DNA of 64,000 bases from Pseudoalteromonas piscicida (GCF_002208135.1 NZ_CP021646.1:112501-176500); one strand, 5' to 3'; numbered from the stretch's first letter, positions 11,194-20,812 are shown. The notes: generated by a model from the letters alone, not told the origin. Numbers and translations are program-made.

Positions 11194-11465
11194 CTCTTAA
11201 TTATTCTCTTTATAGCGCCTAAACCCGCAAGCATACTGAGCTAAGCCTTATCTGTACAGTCTCGCTGCACTAGTTGGACATTTTATAAACGAGCATAATC
11301 AAGGACGAATAATGGCCTAAAGAGAGGGGTTATTTCATTAGACTAAGGTCGTAGTGAGTTGGGTTGTACGAAATTTGTCCATGCTGGTAGGCTAGAATCG
11401 CAAGTTAACATTTATTTAAACTCGGCAAGACTTGCTTTAGCCGACATACAACATGGAAAAAGGTA

Positions 11466-12878
11466 ATGAAATATACAAATTTATTAATTGCACTTCCGCT
11501 CTTGGGCGCGATGGAAGTTGCACTAGCGGTAGACTGTAGCAACTTAACGCAATGGCAATCACAGCAAGTATATACAGGTGGCGACGCAGTCACTTATCAA
11601 TCAACTAAATACACCGCGAAATGGTGGACGCAAAACCAAAACCCTGCCCAAAATTCCAATACTTATGGTGTCTGGCAAGCCAATGGCGGTTGTGATCCGG
11701 TAACGCCATTGCCCCAAGTTTCGGTTACCTCTCCAAGCAGTAACGCACGAGTGTTAGTGGGTTCATCAGTTAGCCTAGCGGCGGCAGTAAGCCATCCGCA
11801 AAACACAGCAATCGACAGTGTTGAATTCTATCTCGATGGCACGCTTGTCGCCTCTGACAACAGTGCGCCTTATGAGGTGATGTGGCAAGCGCAGGGGCTA
11901 GGTAATCGCGCATTAACTGTCTATGCAACTGATGTATCTGGGGCACGAGGTGAATCGAGTGCGGTGAACTTCAGTGTTGTGTCTGACGAGGTTCCTCCTG
12001 GCGACCCTAATTTTAAAATTGTCGGCTATTTCCCAAGTTGGCAGGGGGCAGTGAGTGATATTCAGTTTGATAAACTCACCCATATCAATTACTCATTTTT
12101 ACTACCCAATGCAGATGGCACACTGAGACCGCTTGAAAATTTAAGCAAAATGACAGCGCTAGTAAATTCGGCCCATGCCAACAATGTAAAGGTGGGGATT
12201 GCCATTGGTGGCTGGAACGGGGGTGACGATAGTGCATTCGAGACATTCGCCAGTTCACAGCAAGGTAGAGCCCGTTTCGTGCAAGAGGTCATTGCGTTTG
12301 TAGAGCAGCATAATCTAGATGGCGTTGATATGGATTGGGAATATCCAGATCCCGGTGCTTCGGCAAATAACTATGCATTACTGATGAAGGAACTAAGCGT
12401 TGAGTTACGCGCCAGAGGTAAATTTTTGACGGCTGCCGTGGTGGCGCTTGGCTATACCGGTGGTGGCGTGTTGGAATCTGTATTCCAAGATATCGACTTT
12501 TTAAATTTGATGGCGTACGACGCGAACAATACTGATCATGCTTCTATGCAATATGCCAAAGATTCTATTGCTTACTGGCAAGGTCGTGGGCTCAGTAAAG
12601 AAAAAACGGTATTGGGCGTACCATTTTACGCAAGACCTACTTGGAAAGCGTATCGCACCTTACTACAAGAGAACCCTGCTAATGCCTGTCGCGATAGTGA
12701 TGGTAGCAGCTACTACAATGGTATCCCGACGATCCGCGCAAAAACGCAGTACGCTAAGCTCAATGCCGGTGGCATTATGAATTGGGAGCTATCCCATGAC
12801 AGTAATGGCCCTGCGTCGTTATTAACAGCGAAATGGGAAGTTGCTAATGGTGTAACACCAAGCTATCAATGTCAGTAA
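11466..12878 (+). CDS. Secreted chitinase, CBM5/12 - Ig-like - GH18
   Basis: 470 residues. A signal peptide (MKYTNLLIALPLLGAMEVALA) is followed by a small aromatic chitin-binding module (WQSQQVYTGGDAVTYQ...AKWWTQNQNP, about 28-72). Next comes an Ig-like/Big_9 domain (VDSVEFYLDG region, about 85-170), then a GH18 barrel starting at KIVGYFPSWQG. The catalytic signature DGVDMDWEYP (DxxDxDxE, about residues 282-291) is intact, so endo-acting hydrolysis of chitin with Glu as acid/base is expected. AAAGG lies just before the ATG. It stands alone, with about 270 bp of featureless sequence upstream. Chitin use fits a marine heterotroph. Confidence 0.95.
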   Translation: MKYTNLLIALPLLGAMEVALAVDCSNLTQWQSQQVYTGGDAVTYQSTKYTAKWWTQNQNPAQNSNTYGVWQANGGCDPVTPLPQVSVTSPSSNARVLVGSSVSLAAAVSHPQNTAIDSVEFYLDGTLVASDNSAPYEVMWQAQGLGNRALTVYATDVSGARGESSAVNFSVVSDEVPPGDPNFKIVGYFPSWQGAVSDIQFDKLTHINYSFLLPNADGTLRPLENLSKMTALVNSAHANNVKVGIAIGGWNGGDDSAFETFASSQQGRARFVQEVIAFVEQHNLDGVDMDWEYPDPGASANNYALLMKELSVELRARGKFLTAAVVALGYTGGGVLESVFQDIDFLNLMAYDANNTDHASMQYAKDSIAYWQGRGLSKEKTVLGVPFYARPTWKAYRTLLQENPANACRDSDGSSYYNGIPTIRAKTQYAKLNAGGIMNWELSHDSNGPASLLTAKWEVANGVTPSYQCQ

Positions 12879-13003
12879 ATTATTACTTATAACTCAGCTC
12901 AGCGGCGAGTGAGAGCTGGCCGTTGAGTATACAGAGAGTTTGACTGGGAAATAGGCTAACTACATATTTTTATAATATCTAGCCTATATATGGTGGGAAA
13001 TGT

Positions 13004-13204
13004 TTATAAGCAGCGTTCCAGTACGCTGCAGGTAACAGCTGGTGAACTCGGACGTTGGCACCAGTAATCATTATTAGTCGTTTCACACATAACGCCCGTT
13101 TCTGGTCCCCTACCACCCGCTGCTTGCGGTGTTAGTTTTATGGCAAGTTGACTTTGTTGATAATCTAATTGTTTTAGTTTTTTCTTTGCTAGGGTAAGTT
13201 TCAT
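13004..13204 (-). CDS. Small double-glycine-leader peptide, Cys-containing (RiPP-like precursor)
   Basis: 66 residues. The first 31 form a Lys-rich leader, MKLTLAKKKLKQL..., ending in KLTPQAAGG. The remaining 35 residues contain four Cys (C-x8-C-x9-C-x5-C), several Ser/Thr and the string PSSPAVTC. AAGGAAA about nine bases before the ATG supports translation. A paralog at 56338-56514 shares the leader (MKITLNKKPLKHL...ELTPQAAGG) and a Cys/Ser-Pro pattern in the core. The architecture resembles precursors of ribosomally made, modified peptides with GG cleavage. No modification enzyme or C39-type exporter is adjacent, so function is not established. Neighbours are chitinase upstream and a GH97 enzyme on the same strand. 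Confidence 0.7.
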   Translation of the reverse strand: MKLTLAKKKLKQLDYQQSQLAIKLTPQAAGGRGPETGVMCETTNNDYWCQRPSSPAVTCSVLERCL

Positions 13205-13308
13205 ATTATTTTCCTTTGAAATACTAGGTTATTTCACCCTACGGCATAGTTTACTAAATGTACAGACCAAAGCGGTGACTACTCAACTGCGGGGTAGCCA
13301 CCTGATGC

Positions 13309-15351
13309 TTAAAGCGCTTTAAAGCGAATGGCGGCACCGCCGCCGGCAGCTAGTTTTAACGTCAGCTTGTCATTACTCGTGACCTTTTGACGATAAATAT
13401 TCATCTCGTAAGGGTTTTGTTTCCATTCGGCTCTATCACCGTCCGCGTAGATTTGTGCTTCGAAGGCTTTACCTGGCTCCAGGAAATCTAAAGCAATAGG
13501 AATTTCTCTCGCTTCCTCGTCAGTCACAGCACCCAAGAACCAGTCATTGCCACTATATTGTTTATATTTGCGCTCCTTTCTGGCAAAAACAACATAATCT
13601 CCCACTTCTCCTGCAAGGGCGATACTGCTTTCCCAGTCAGTGGGGACGTCTTTGATAAACTGGAAGGCATCTGGCTTGGCGAGGTAATTTTCTGGTAAAT
13701 CGGCCGCCATTTGAATTGGGCTATAAAGCACAACATAAAGCGCTAATTGCTTGGCTAGGGTGGTTTGTGGGCGGTTGGTTTTATCGCCAAGGCCGTTAAA
13801 GCCCATGTCAAATATGCCCGGAGTAAAGTCCATAGGTCCTGCTAACATGCGCGTAAAGGCAAGCATTGGCACGTGCTCCGGAGGGTTTGGTGGTGTGCCC
13901 CATGCGTTAAACTCTTGCCCTCTTGCCCCTTCTCTCGCAATCCAGTTTGGATAGGTACGACGCAGGCCGGTATCTTTGATTGGTTCATGTGTATTGATAC
14001 TGATCTTGTGTTTGGCTGCGAGTTTGATGTTGTCTAAGTACTCATTTGCCATAAATTGACCGTCGTGCCATTCGAATCTGGCATTGCCCTCGGCATCAAT
14101 GCGTTTGATGTTGCCGCCATCGGCTACGTAACCGGTTTTAACTTGGCGAACGCCTGCTTTTTCGTAGAGTGCGAAAGCCGCCTCCATTTGATTACGATAG
14201 TTGCTGACGTTACCAGACGTCTCGTGATGACCAATTAGGCGTGCACCTACTTTTTCTCCGTGCTTGGCTATTTCGTCAATATTAAAGTCAGCATAGGCGT
14301 CGGTAAAGCTAAAGACATCACCGTTGAAGAACCAGTCGCCATCCCAGCCTATATTCCACCCTTCAACCAACACGCCATCAAAGCCATTGTCAGCGGCAAA
14401 GCTCAAATATTCTTTAGTGCGCGCCGTAGTCGCCCCATGCTTATCGCCGCTGCCCCAAGTATTTTTGTTGATGTGCATGCCCCACCAAATACCGATGTAT
14501 TTACCCGGCTCAACCCAGGATACATCACCGAGCTTATTTGGTTCGTTGAGGTTTAAAATAAGATGAGAGTTAAGCAAGTCGGTGGCTTCATCGCCTATTT
14601 GCAGGGTGCGCCAAGGTGTATTGAACTTACCATTGGTTTTGACCGCAACGCCATCTGACCAAGGTGTCAGATCAGCAACAAATGTTCCTGGGCGACGCTG
14701 GTTTAAGGTCATACCCGCATAGTCAATTAGGGCCGCTTCATGCACACTGATATGAACCCCGTCTTGATTCTTTAAGGTAAACGGGGTGTGCACATGTGGG
14801 GCATCGTGCAGTGGTGTGGTGTTGTATACATATTCATAGCGATTCCAGCCACGAGCGGGGATCCACCACGCGGTACTTTTATCGCTTTGTGCAAAGGCGA
14901 ACTCGGTTAACTCTCTGGTGATATAAAGCGCTTGATTTTGGGCAACCTCATAACGGAAGCCGACACCATCATCAAATACTTTTACCCGTACAATATATTG
15001 CGGCGACTTGTCCGTCTGCTTGGTAAAAGTGACAGCAAGCTCATTGTGTTTATCTTGGATCACTCGGGCTTCGCCCCAGGGCTGTTGCCAACTGCTATCG
15101 ACGCTATAGCGCTGATGTGTTGTGATATTTAAGCCATCACGCATCGATGCAGCTCTGGCGAAATCAAAACCAAGTTTAGACGGTTGAATAATGGTTTTGT
15201 CGTTAAAGCTGACTTGGTAGGTCGGCTGGCTGTTATCATCACTCAAAGTAAAAGTGATTTTGCCATCTGGCGAGCTCACAGCTAAAGATGCGGCAAAGCT
15301 CGTAGTTGTAAACCAGCTTAATCCGATCAGGGAAAGTGACATGAGGCGCAT
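13309..15351 (-). CDS. GH97-family glycoside hydrolase (alpha-glucosidase/galactosidase type)
   Basis: 680 residues, the normal GH97 length. A signal peptide (LMSLSLIGLSWFTTTSFA) is followed by the N-terminal beta-super-sandwich (SLAVSSPDGKITFTL...). Then comes the (beta/alpha)8 barrel with VEPGKYIGIWWGMHI, DGVLVEGWNIGWDGDWF and INTHEPIKDTGLRRTYPN. The C-terminal beta domain follows. The HEPIKDTGLRRTYPN segment carries the Glu typical of the inverting, calcium-dependent SusB-like group. It probably acts in the periplasm on oligosaccharides. AAGGAAA precedes the ATG. No TonB receptor or sugar regulator is adjacent, so it is not in a polysaccharide-utilisation locus here. Confidence 0.92.
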   Translation of the reverse strand: MRLMSLSLIGLSWFTTTSFAASLAVSSPDGKITFTLSDDNSQPTYQVSFNDKTIIQPSKLGFDFARAASMRDGLNITTHQRYSVDSSWQQPWGEARVIQDKHNELAVTFTKQTDKSPQYIVRVKVFDDGVGFRYEVAQNQALYITRELTEFAFAQSDKSTAWWIPARGWNRYEYVYNTTPLHDAPHVHTPFTLKNQDGVHISVHEAALIDYAGMTLNQRRPGTFVADLTPWSDGVAVKTNGKFNTPWRTLQIGDEATDLLNSHLILNLNEPNKLGDVSWVEPGKYIGIWWGMHINKNTWGSGDKHGATTARTKEYLSFAADNGFDGVLVEGWNIGWDGDWFFNGDVFSFTDAYADFNIDEIAKHGEKVGARLIGHHETSGNVSNYRNQMEAAFALYEKAGVRQVKTGYVADGGNIKRIDAEGNARFEWHDGQFMANEYLDNIKLAAKHKISINTHEPIKDTGLRRTYPNWIAREGARGQEFNAWGTPPNPPEHVPMLAFTRMLAGPMDFTPGIFDMGFNGLGDKTNRPQTTLAKQLALYVVLYSPIQMAADLPENYLAKPDAFQFIKDVPTDWESSIALAGEVGDYVVFARKERKYKQYSGNDWFLGAVTDEEAREIPIALDFLEPGKAFEAQIYADGDRAEWKQNPYEMNIYRQKVTSNDKLTLKLAAGGGAAIRFKAL

Positions 15352-15543
15352 AGTGTTTCCTTTTTGTTGTCAGCACGAAAATTCGTGTTCTTTTACACAT
15401 AAGCTAAGCTTACTGTTGTATGCTCACGTTCACGTAAAAGTTGCATACGTATTCATGCTGTAAATGCGATGAATGTAATAATTATTCCGCTCGGTCTAGT
15501 GTAGACAAGCTAAGAAAAATAATAAGGATAGGTTGAACTGCTG

Positions 15544-16191
15544 ATGCTAAACCTAACGATTTTTGGGCGTATTGCTGTTGTGCTGGCAATGCTACAAACC
15601 TGTCTAGTCAATGCCCTTGAAGTACAAATTGTCGATGGTGATAAACGGCCACTAGCGAATGCAGCTGTGTGGTTGCAAGGGGATGGTTTTGGTGAAAATA
15701 GTGCCACGCTAGAATATAAAATGGGGCAAAAGGATAAAGCATTTGTACCACATATTTTGATGGTGCAAGTAGGGACACAAGTCTCATTTCCGAATTTAGA
15801 TCCCATTCTGCACCACGTCTATTCCTTCTCTGCTGCAAAGCCGTTCGAGCTCAAGTTGTATCGTGATGACCCAAAATACGTATTATTTGATCAAATAGGT
15901 GTAGTTGAGCTTGGCTGCAATATTCACGATTGGATGCTAGGTTATATCGTAGTTGTAAATAGCCCATTATTTGCGGTGACGGATAGCAGCGGTAAAGTAT
16001 CGATCGACCTAAATATTGATCAAGTCGGCGCACTGAATCTGAATGTGTGGCATGAAAGATTCGAAAATATAGACAAAATAGAACAGCATTCGCTTTCCGC
16101 TGTGAACAACACTCAAGCAATTACCTATCAAATTAAGCAAACACTGGTTGCTCCACTTAAGGACTTCTCCGATGACTTCGATGATTACTAA
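15544..16191 (+). CDS. Secreted cupredoxin-domain protein (methylamine-utilisation-like)
   Basis: 215 residues with a signal peptide (IFGRIAVVLAMLQTCLVNA). The cupredoxin-like fold follows: a first ligand in PILHHVYSF and the C-terminal cluster VVELGCNIHDWMLGY. These together give the His, Cys, His, Met set of a type-1 copper site. Proteins of this type are often labelled methylamine utilisation protein, but no methylamine dehydrogenase genes are here. A carboxypeptidase-like beta segment probably makes up the rest. It overlaps the next gene by 20 bp, so the two are co-translated. Role is unknown; a periplasmic electron carrier or copper-binding protein is an inference. Confidence 0.75.
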   Translation: MLNLTIFGRIAVVLAMLQTCLVNALEVQIVDGDKRPLANAAVWLQGDGFGENSATLEYKMGQKDKAFVPHILMVQVGTQVSFPNLDPILHHVYSFSAAKPFELKLYRDDPKYVLFDQIGVVELGCNIHDWMLGYIVVVNSPLFAVTDSSGKVSIDLNIDQVGALNLNVWHERFENIDKIEQHSLSAVNNTQAITYQIKQTLVAPLKDFSDDFDDY

Positions 16192-17413
16192 GCTAAGTGC
16201 CGCCCTGGCATTATTTGTCATGGGGCAAACAGGAGCAGTTGAGATTTCTGGACAAGGGCAACTGCAAACGACCTGGCAGCATGATGATAATCATAAAGCT
16301 TGGTATCAGCCTGGATGGGGTGTTACGCGTTTTGGTAAAGGGGAGTCAGATATTACGCTTAGTCGTGGGGCTATTGATTGGCGTGTAGATTTTTCCAGCG
16401 CTTGGTCTTTGCACGGAGTAACACAGTATGTGTCAGACCCAGATGATAAGCTCGGTTTTACAGAACTGTATTTGCAATATCGAACACTGCCTAAAAACGG
16501 CCGTCGCGTTATTGTGCGAGCGGGTGGATTTTATCCGAAGTTTTCTGTTGAGAACCCAGATATTGGCTGGTCATCACCTTATACATACCAGTATTCGGCT
16601 ATCAACGCTTGGATAGGTGAGGAAGTGCGGGTATTTGGTGGTGAAGTCGCAATTGAGCAGCCTAAGACGCATCGTAGCCGAGGTCAGGGATTCAAAGGCG
16701 TGTTTGGTGTCTTTAAGGGCAATGATCCAGCTGGCACCTTGCTCGCATGGCGAGGCTTCACCGTACATGACAGGCAGTCGGTGTTCAATGAAAGCCTTCC
16801 CTTTGCAGCTGTGGAGTCGTTGAACACACCACAGCTACAACTTCAAGCACAGCATGTTGAACCGTTTTCTGAAGTAGATGGCCGGTTTGGTTATTATGTT
16901 GGGTATCATCGCGACTTTTCAAACCGCAGTAAAATCAATGTCTATTGGTATGATAATAATGGCGATCCAAGTAAGATCAATTACCGAATCGGGCAGTATG
17001 CATGGGACACTAAATTTATCAGCGCGGCTTGGCGTTATAAGTTGACGTTGAAAACACAGTTACTGATCCAAGGCATGGCTGGTAGTACTGCAATGGGTGG
17101 TAATCGTGGAGTCGATATCGATTTTAATAGTTGGTTTTTGTTGCTGAGCCACAAGTTTGACGATTGGCGTTTTAGTGTGCGAGCGGAACAATTTAAAGTC
17201 ATTGATAAAGACGACTGGCAGTTCGACCCAAACCAAAGTGATGGTCATGCACTGACCGCTGCTGTGAAGTGTCAAATTAATAGCAGTTGGCTGGTGGGTG
17301 GTGAACTTTTGAATCTAACAACCACAGTTGCAAACAGAGAGGCATTTAATGGTAAGCCTAAGCAAACCGATAATGTGTGGCGACTCAGCGCTGAGTATCG
17401 ATTTAATTTATAA
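16172..17413 (+). CDS. Predicted outer-membrane beta-barrel protein
   Basis: About 413 residues. The ATG at 16172 is chosen because AAGGA precedes it by 11 bases and it begins a signal peptide (MITKLSAALALFVMGQTGA). The mature part alternates hydrophobic and polar residues with frequent aromatic caps and ends in SAEYRFNL, like porin barrels. Motifs such as GRFGYYVGYHRDFSNRSKINVYWYDNNGDPSKINYR look like strand-turn-strand units. It overlaps the upstream cupredoxin gene, suggesting one functional unit of periplasmic and outer-membrane partners. No named family was recognised. Confidence 0.7.
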   Translation: MTSMITKLSAALALFVMGQTGAVEISGQGQLQTTWQHDDNHKAWYQPGWGVTRFGKGESDITLSRGAIDWRVDFSSAWSLHGVTQYVSDPDDKLGFTELYLQYRTLPKNGRRVIVRAGGFYPKFSVENPDIGWSSPYTYQYSAINAWIGEEVRVFGGEVAIEQPKTHRSRGQGFKGVFGVFKGNDPAGTLLAWRGFTVHDRQSVFNESLPFAAVESLNTPQLQLQAQHVEPFSEVDGRFGYYVGYHRDFSNRSKINVYWYDNNGDPSKINYRIGQYAWDTKFISAAWRYKLTLKTQLLIQGMAGSTAMGGNRGVDIDFNSWFLLLSHKFDDWRFSVRAEQFKVIDKDDWQFDPNQSDGHALTAAVKCQINSSWLVGGELLNLTTTVANREAFNGKPKQTDNVWRLSAEYRFNL

Positions 17414-17414
17414 C

Positions 17415-17447
17415 AATAAGCGTGACGCCCAAGGTGTCACGCTTATT
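17415..17447. terminator. Bidirectional terminator
   Basis: AATAAGCGTGAC and GTCACGCTTATT form a perfect 12-bp stem with a 9-base loop. It lies between the convergent barrel-protein gene and sthA. Confidence 0.85.
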
Positions 17448-17463
17448 CATACCATATAATACG

Positions 17464-18900
17464 TTAATCCAGTAGACGATTAATGCCGTTTAATGCTGCA
17501 ACGCGATAGGCTTCGGCCATTGTTGGATAGTTAAAGGTAGTATTAATAAAGTACTCGATGTTATTACCCGTCCCTTTTTGTTCCATAATGGCTTGGCCGA
17601 TATGGATGATCTCGGATGCACGTTCACCAAAGCAGTGAATACCTAATATTTCTTTGGTTTCTGCATGGAACAAAATTTTCAAGCTACCGACTTCAGTGCC
17701 TGTGATCTGTGCCCGAGCCAAGTGTTTAAACTGGGCGCGACCCACTTCATAGGGAATGCGCGCAGCGGTAAGCTCTTGCTCGGTTTTACCAACAGAGCTC
17801 ATTTCTGGAATGGTGTAAATGCCAGTTGGGATGTCGGTTATCAAACGATCATCACAGGCACCGTGCACAATCGCATTGGCCGCAATACGGCCTTGATCGA
17901 ACGCTGCGCTGGCTAGGCTTGGATAGCCAATCACATCTCCAACTGCGAAAATGTTTTCCACTTCGGTTTGATAGTGTTCGTTGACTTTAAGCTGGCCGCG
18001 GCTATCAGCTTTTAGACCTACGCTTGTAAGGTTGAGTGTTTCTGTATTACCGGAGCGACCATTGGCCCACAAAATACAGTCAGCGCGCACTTTCTTGCCA
18101 GACTGTAGATGCACAATAACCCCTTTATCATGGGTCTCTACTTTAGCAAACTCCTCATTATGGCGAATAACAATGCCATTATTCCAAAAGTGATAACTGA
18201 GTGCGTCAGAGATCTCGGCATCCATGAAGGCCAATAAGCGGTCGCGGGTGTTGATAAGGTCTACCTTTGCGCCAAGCCCTTTAAAGATTGAGGCATATTC
18301 ACAGCCTATTACCCCCGCGCCGTATATCAGCACGCGTTGAGGATTATGCTCAAGGCTTAAAATAGTGTCGCTGTCGTAGACGCGAGGGTGGTTAAAATCA
18401 ACGCCTGGTGGGCGGTATGGACGCGAGCCTGTGGCAATCACAATAGTTTTAGCGGTGAGTAACTCTTGCGAACCATCTTGATGAGTGACTTGTACCGTAT
18501 GCGCGTCAACAAAACTGGCATCGCCTTGAAATAAGTGAATGCGGTTACGGCCATAGAAGCTAGAACGTAATGTTGACTGTTTTGAGATCACATCACTGGC
18601 ATGGTGCAAAATGTCTTGAAAGGTATGACGCTGTGGGCGCTCGGTAAAACGATAAAGCGGGTTCGCTTTATACTCAATTAAACGACTGACAGAATGGCGA
18701 AGGGCTTTAGAAGGAATGGTGCCCCAGTGAACACAGCCACCGCCCACCGCATGCTGACGTTCGATAACGGCAACTTTTTTACCACTTTTTGAGAGGTTCA
18801 TGGCGGCGCCTTCGCCGCCGGGCCCAGTGCCTATAATAATGGCATCGTATTGATAGGATTGTGGAACAGTTTCGGTTTTCTCTGCAGCTTTTTTGCTCAC
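17464..18900 (-). CDS. sthA: Soluble pyridine nucleotide transhydrogenase
   Basis: 478 residues from a GTG at 18900, chosen because AAGGGGTGAGG stands just before it; an upstream ATG at 18996 would overlap the desaturase gene. The protein matches E. coli SthA along its length. It has the FAD-binding [15 protein letters not shown], the modified redox site [14 protein letters not shown] (single Cys, as in SthA and unlike disulfide reductases) and the NAD-binding [15 protein letters not shown]. It also carries [14 protein letters not shown] and the C-terminal dimer region ([17 protein letters not shown]). It converts NADPH and NAD+ to NADP+ and NADH in the cytoplasm. It lies 35 bp behind the desaturase gene, so they may form one FabR-controlled transcript that ties NAD(P)H balance to unsaturated-lipid synthesis. 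Confidence 0.97.
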   Translation of the reverse strand: MSKKAAEKTETVPQSYQYDAIIIGTGPGGEGAAMNLSKSGKKVAVIERQHAVGGGCVHWGTIPSKALRHSVSRLIEYKANPLYRFTERPQRHTFQDILHHASDVISKQSTLRSSFYGRNRIHLFQGDASFVDAHTVQVTHQDGSQELLTAKTIVIATGSRPYRPPGVDFNHPRVYDSDTILSLEHNPQRVLIYGAGVIGCEYASIFKGLGAKVDLINTRDRLLAFMDAEISDALSYHFWNNGIVIRHNEEFAKVETHDKGVIVHLQSGKKVRADCILWANGRSGNTETLNLTSVGLKADSRGQLKVNEHYQTEVENIFAVGDVIGYPSLASAAFDQGRIAANAIVHGACDDRLITDIPTGIYTIPEMSSVGKTEQELTAARIPYEVGRAQFKHLARAQITGTEVGSLKILFHAETKEILGIHCFGERASEIIHIGQAIMEQKGTGNNIEYFINTTFNYPTMAEAYRVAALNGINRLLD

Positions 18901-18935
18901 GGCCTCACCCCTTAAGTTGTTGAGGCCGCTGAACG

Positions 18936-20063
18936 TTATGCCGTTTTCAGTAGCCTCGAATTTAGTGCAATCCAAGCTTGTTTTTGGTTTTGCCAAGCTT
19001 GTTCTAACTCTTTATATTGTTGCATCAGTGCGGAATGTTCGCATTGTGCACGTACGGCTTCCTTTTTGGCTTCGAGTACCTGCTTTTGCACAGTACAGTA
19101 GTTTTGAAGCTTTTTAAGAAGTAAATCATACTCTTGTTGTAACAATGTAAGCTTATCTTGCGCCAAAGGCAATTTTGCGAGACTGACTTTAGTCTTATTC
19201 AACAAGGTCTCCGCCTTGGCTTTTTCAATGCGTTCAACCGGAGTGCGTTTTAGCTTACTAGCAAGGCCAAGCGCTGCAAAAGTGCGGATCAGCCATTTAG
19301 TTGGGTCATAATGATACCAGCGAATGCCATTACGGTAGTCGCTCGCGAAAATATGATGGAAGTTATGATAGCCTTCACCGTAAGTGAATAGGGCCAACAG
19401 GCCGTTGTCTCTCGCAGTATTTTTTTCGGTATAAGGGCGACTGCCCCAAATGTGCGCCAATGAATTGATAAAGAAAGTAAAGTGTTGACTCAATACGAGT
19501 CTAAGCACGCCGGCCAATAGCAGCATGCCAAGTACATTACCTAACAATAGCCCAAGCACTAAAGGGATACCAATGTTAGTAAGCCATACTAACTTCATAT
19601 AGTGTTTGTGTTGCCACATCACGATAGGGTTACGTTGTAAGTCTCTGGCGTTGTTATAATCACCGTACGTATCGCCTTGATAATCTCTTAGCATCCAGCC
19701 GATATGGCTATACCAGAACCCTCGTGTTGCGGCGTATGGATCTTTTACTGGGTCGTCGACTTGACCGTGGTGCACACGGTGATCGCTACTCCAATGTAAT
19801 ATACTGTTTTGTAAAGCGAATGCGCCACCCAACGCAAAAATAACTTGAATTACAGGATGGGCGTCATAGGCTTTATGCGCCCACAAGCGGTGATATCCAG
19901 CAGTGATCGACAGACCGGCGTAAAACATACAGGCAACAAAGGCTACCCAGTGGCTGGTGGTATAACCATATTCAAAGCCATACCAAGGCACCAAAGTGAT
20001 CGCAGCTAAAAACGATAAGCTAAAGAACAGCACATTGGTCCATAAAATGGGTGGTTTTTTCAT
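18936..20063 (-). CDS. Fatty acid (acyl-CoA) delta-9 desaturase with C-terminal coiled coil
   Basis: 375 residues. It has the three histidine boxes of membrane di-iron desaturases: HRLWAH (about 60), HRVHH (about 97) and HNFHH (about 235). Hydrophobic pairs flank them ([16 protein letters not shown] and [20 protein letters not shown]). It would introduce a cis double bond into saturated acyl chains using O2 at the inner membrane. Residues from about 275 on are a Lys/Glu/Gln/Leu-rich helix, likely a coiled coil, longer than in bacterial DesA/DesC types. ATG at 20063 is preferred over an adjacent TTG. It is divergent from fabR across a perfect FabR-type palindrome, which implies repression by FabR. 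Confidence 0.93.
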   Translation of the reverse strand: MKKPPILWTNVLFFSLSFLAAITLVPWYGFEYGYTTSHWVAFVACMFYAGLSITAGYHRLWAHKAYDAHPVIQVIFALGGAFALQNSILHWSSDHRVHHGQVDDPVKDPYAATRGFWYSHIGWMLRDYQGDTYGDYNNARDLQRNPIVMWQHKHYMKLVWLTNIGIPLVLGLLLGNVLGMLLLAGVLRLVLSQHFTFFINSLAHIWGSRPYTEKNTARDNGLLALFTYGEGYHNFHHIFASDYRNGIRWYHYDPTKWLIRTFAALGLASKLKRTPVERIEKAKAETLLNKTKVSLAKLPLAQDKLTLLQQEYDLLLKKLQNYCTVQKQVLEAKKEAVRAQCEHSALMQQYKELEQAWQNQKQAWIALNSRLLKTA

Positions 20064-20087
20064 CAATTAATCTCAAAATCTAATTTC

Positions 20088-20105
20088 AGCGTACAACTGT
20101 ACGCT
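20088..20105. promoter_or_regulatory. FabR operator
   Basis: AGCGTACAACTGTACGCT has perfect 8-bp inverted arms (AGCGTACA/TGTACGCT) around a 2-base centre. It sits 22 bp upstream of the desaturase start and about 80 bp upstream of fabR. It closely matches the FabR/DesT palindrome known from fabA/fabB and desaturase promoters. It probably represses the desaturase and autoregulates fabR. Confidence 0.88.
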
Positions 20106-20188
20106 AAAATAGTATTTCATTCTTGCTGCGTCAAGGTTTAGACTGCGGTTTATTGTTCTTATTTTTCGAAGCGAATTGGGGAAAGTCC

Positions 20189-20812
20189 ATGGCTGGTGTA
20201 CGCGCCCAACAAAAACAGAAGACCCGTCAAGCGCTTATCGAAGCGGCATTTAATCAACTAAGTGCAGAGCATAGTTTCTCGAATTTAAGTTTGCGCGAGG
20301 TAGCGAGAGAGGCGGGTATTGCACCCACTTCCTTTTATCGTCACTTCAAAGATATGAACGAGCTCGGGCTGACTATGGTAGATGAAGCGGGCTTAACCTT
20401 GCGACAATTAATGCGTCAAGCAAGGCGTCGCATCGCTAAAGGTGGCAGCGTGATCAATACTTCTGTGCACACCTTTATGGAGTTTATTGAACAGTCGAGC
20501 AACCAGTTTCGTTTGTTACTACGAGAGCGATCAGGCACTTCCCCTGCGTTTCGTGCCGCGGTTGCCAGAGAAATAAAGCATTTTATCTTAGAGCTTGCTC
20601 ATTACCTTGAAACAGAAACGGGAGTCGACGCTCATCATGCTCACATGCAAGCCGAAGCGATGGTAACCTTAGTGTTTAGTTCAGGTGCGGAGGCTTTGGA
20701 CCAAGATCCTCCCCAACGTGCTGAACTGACCGAGCGTTTGAAATGGCAGTTACGATATATCGCAAAAGGTGCCTCTGGTTATGCAAAACACCCAGAGCCA
20801 ATAAAAAAGTAG
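20189..20812 (+). CDS. fabR: TetR-family unsaturated fatty acid repressor FabR
   Basis: 207 residues from ATG at 20189 (GGGGAAAG upstream). The sequence matches E. coli FabR nearly throughout: [18 protein letters not shown], the helix-turn-helix [19 protein letters not shown], and [27 protein letters not shown]. The acyl-sensing domain contains [23 protein letters not shown]. FabR senses the ratio of unsaturated to saturated acyl-ACP/CoA and represses unsaturated-lipid genes. Its pairing with a divergent aerobic desaturase differs from the E. coli fabA/fabB regulon and resembles the DesT arrangement of Pseudomonas. Confidence 0.96.
   Translation: MAGVRAQQKQKTRQALIEAAFNQLSAEHSFSNLSLREVAREAGIAPTSFYRHFKDMNELGLTMVDEAGLTLRQLMRQARRRIAKGGSVINTSVHTFMEFIEQSSNQFRLLLRERSGTSPAFRAAVAREIKHFILELAHYLETETGVDAHHAHMQAEAMVTLVFSSGAEALDQDPPQRAELTERLKWQLRYIAKGASGYAKHPEPIKK

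Noticed and set aside
18901..18996. Extended N-terminus for SthA
   Set aside because: The extension would lie in the desaturase gene and is absent from SthA proteins; GTG at 18900 has a strong ribosome site.
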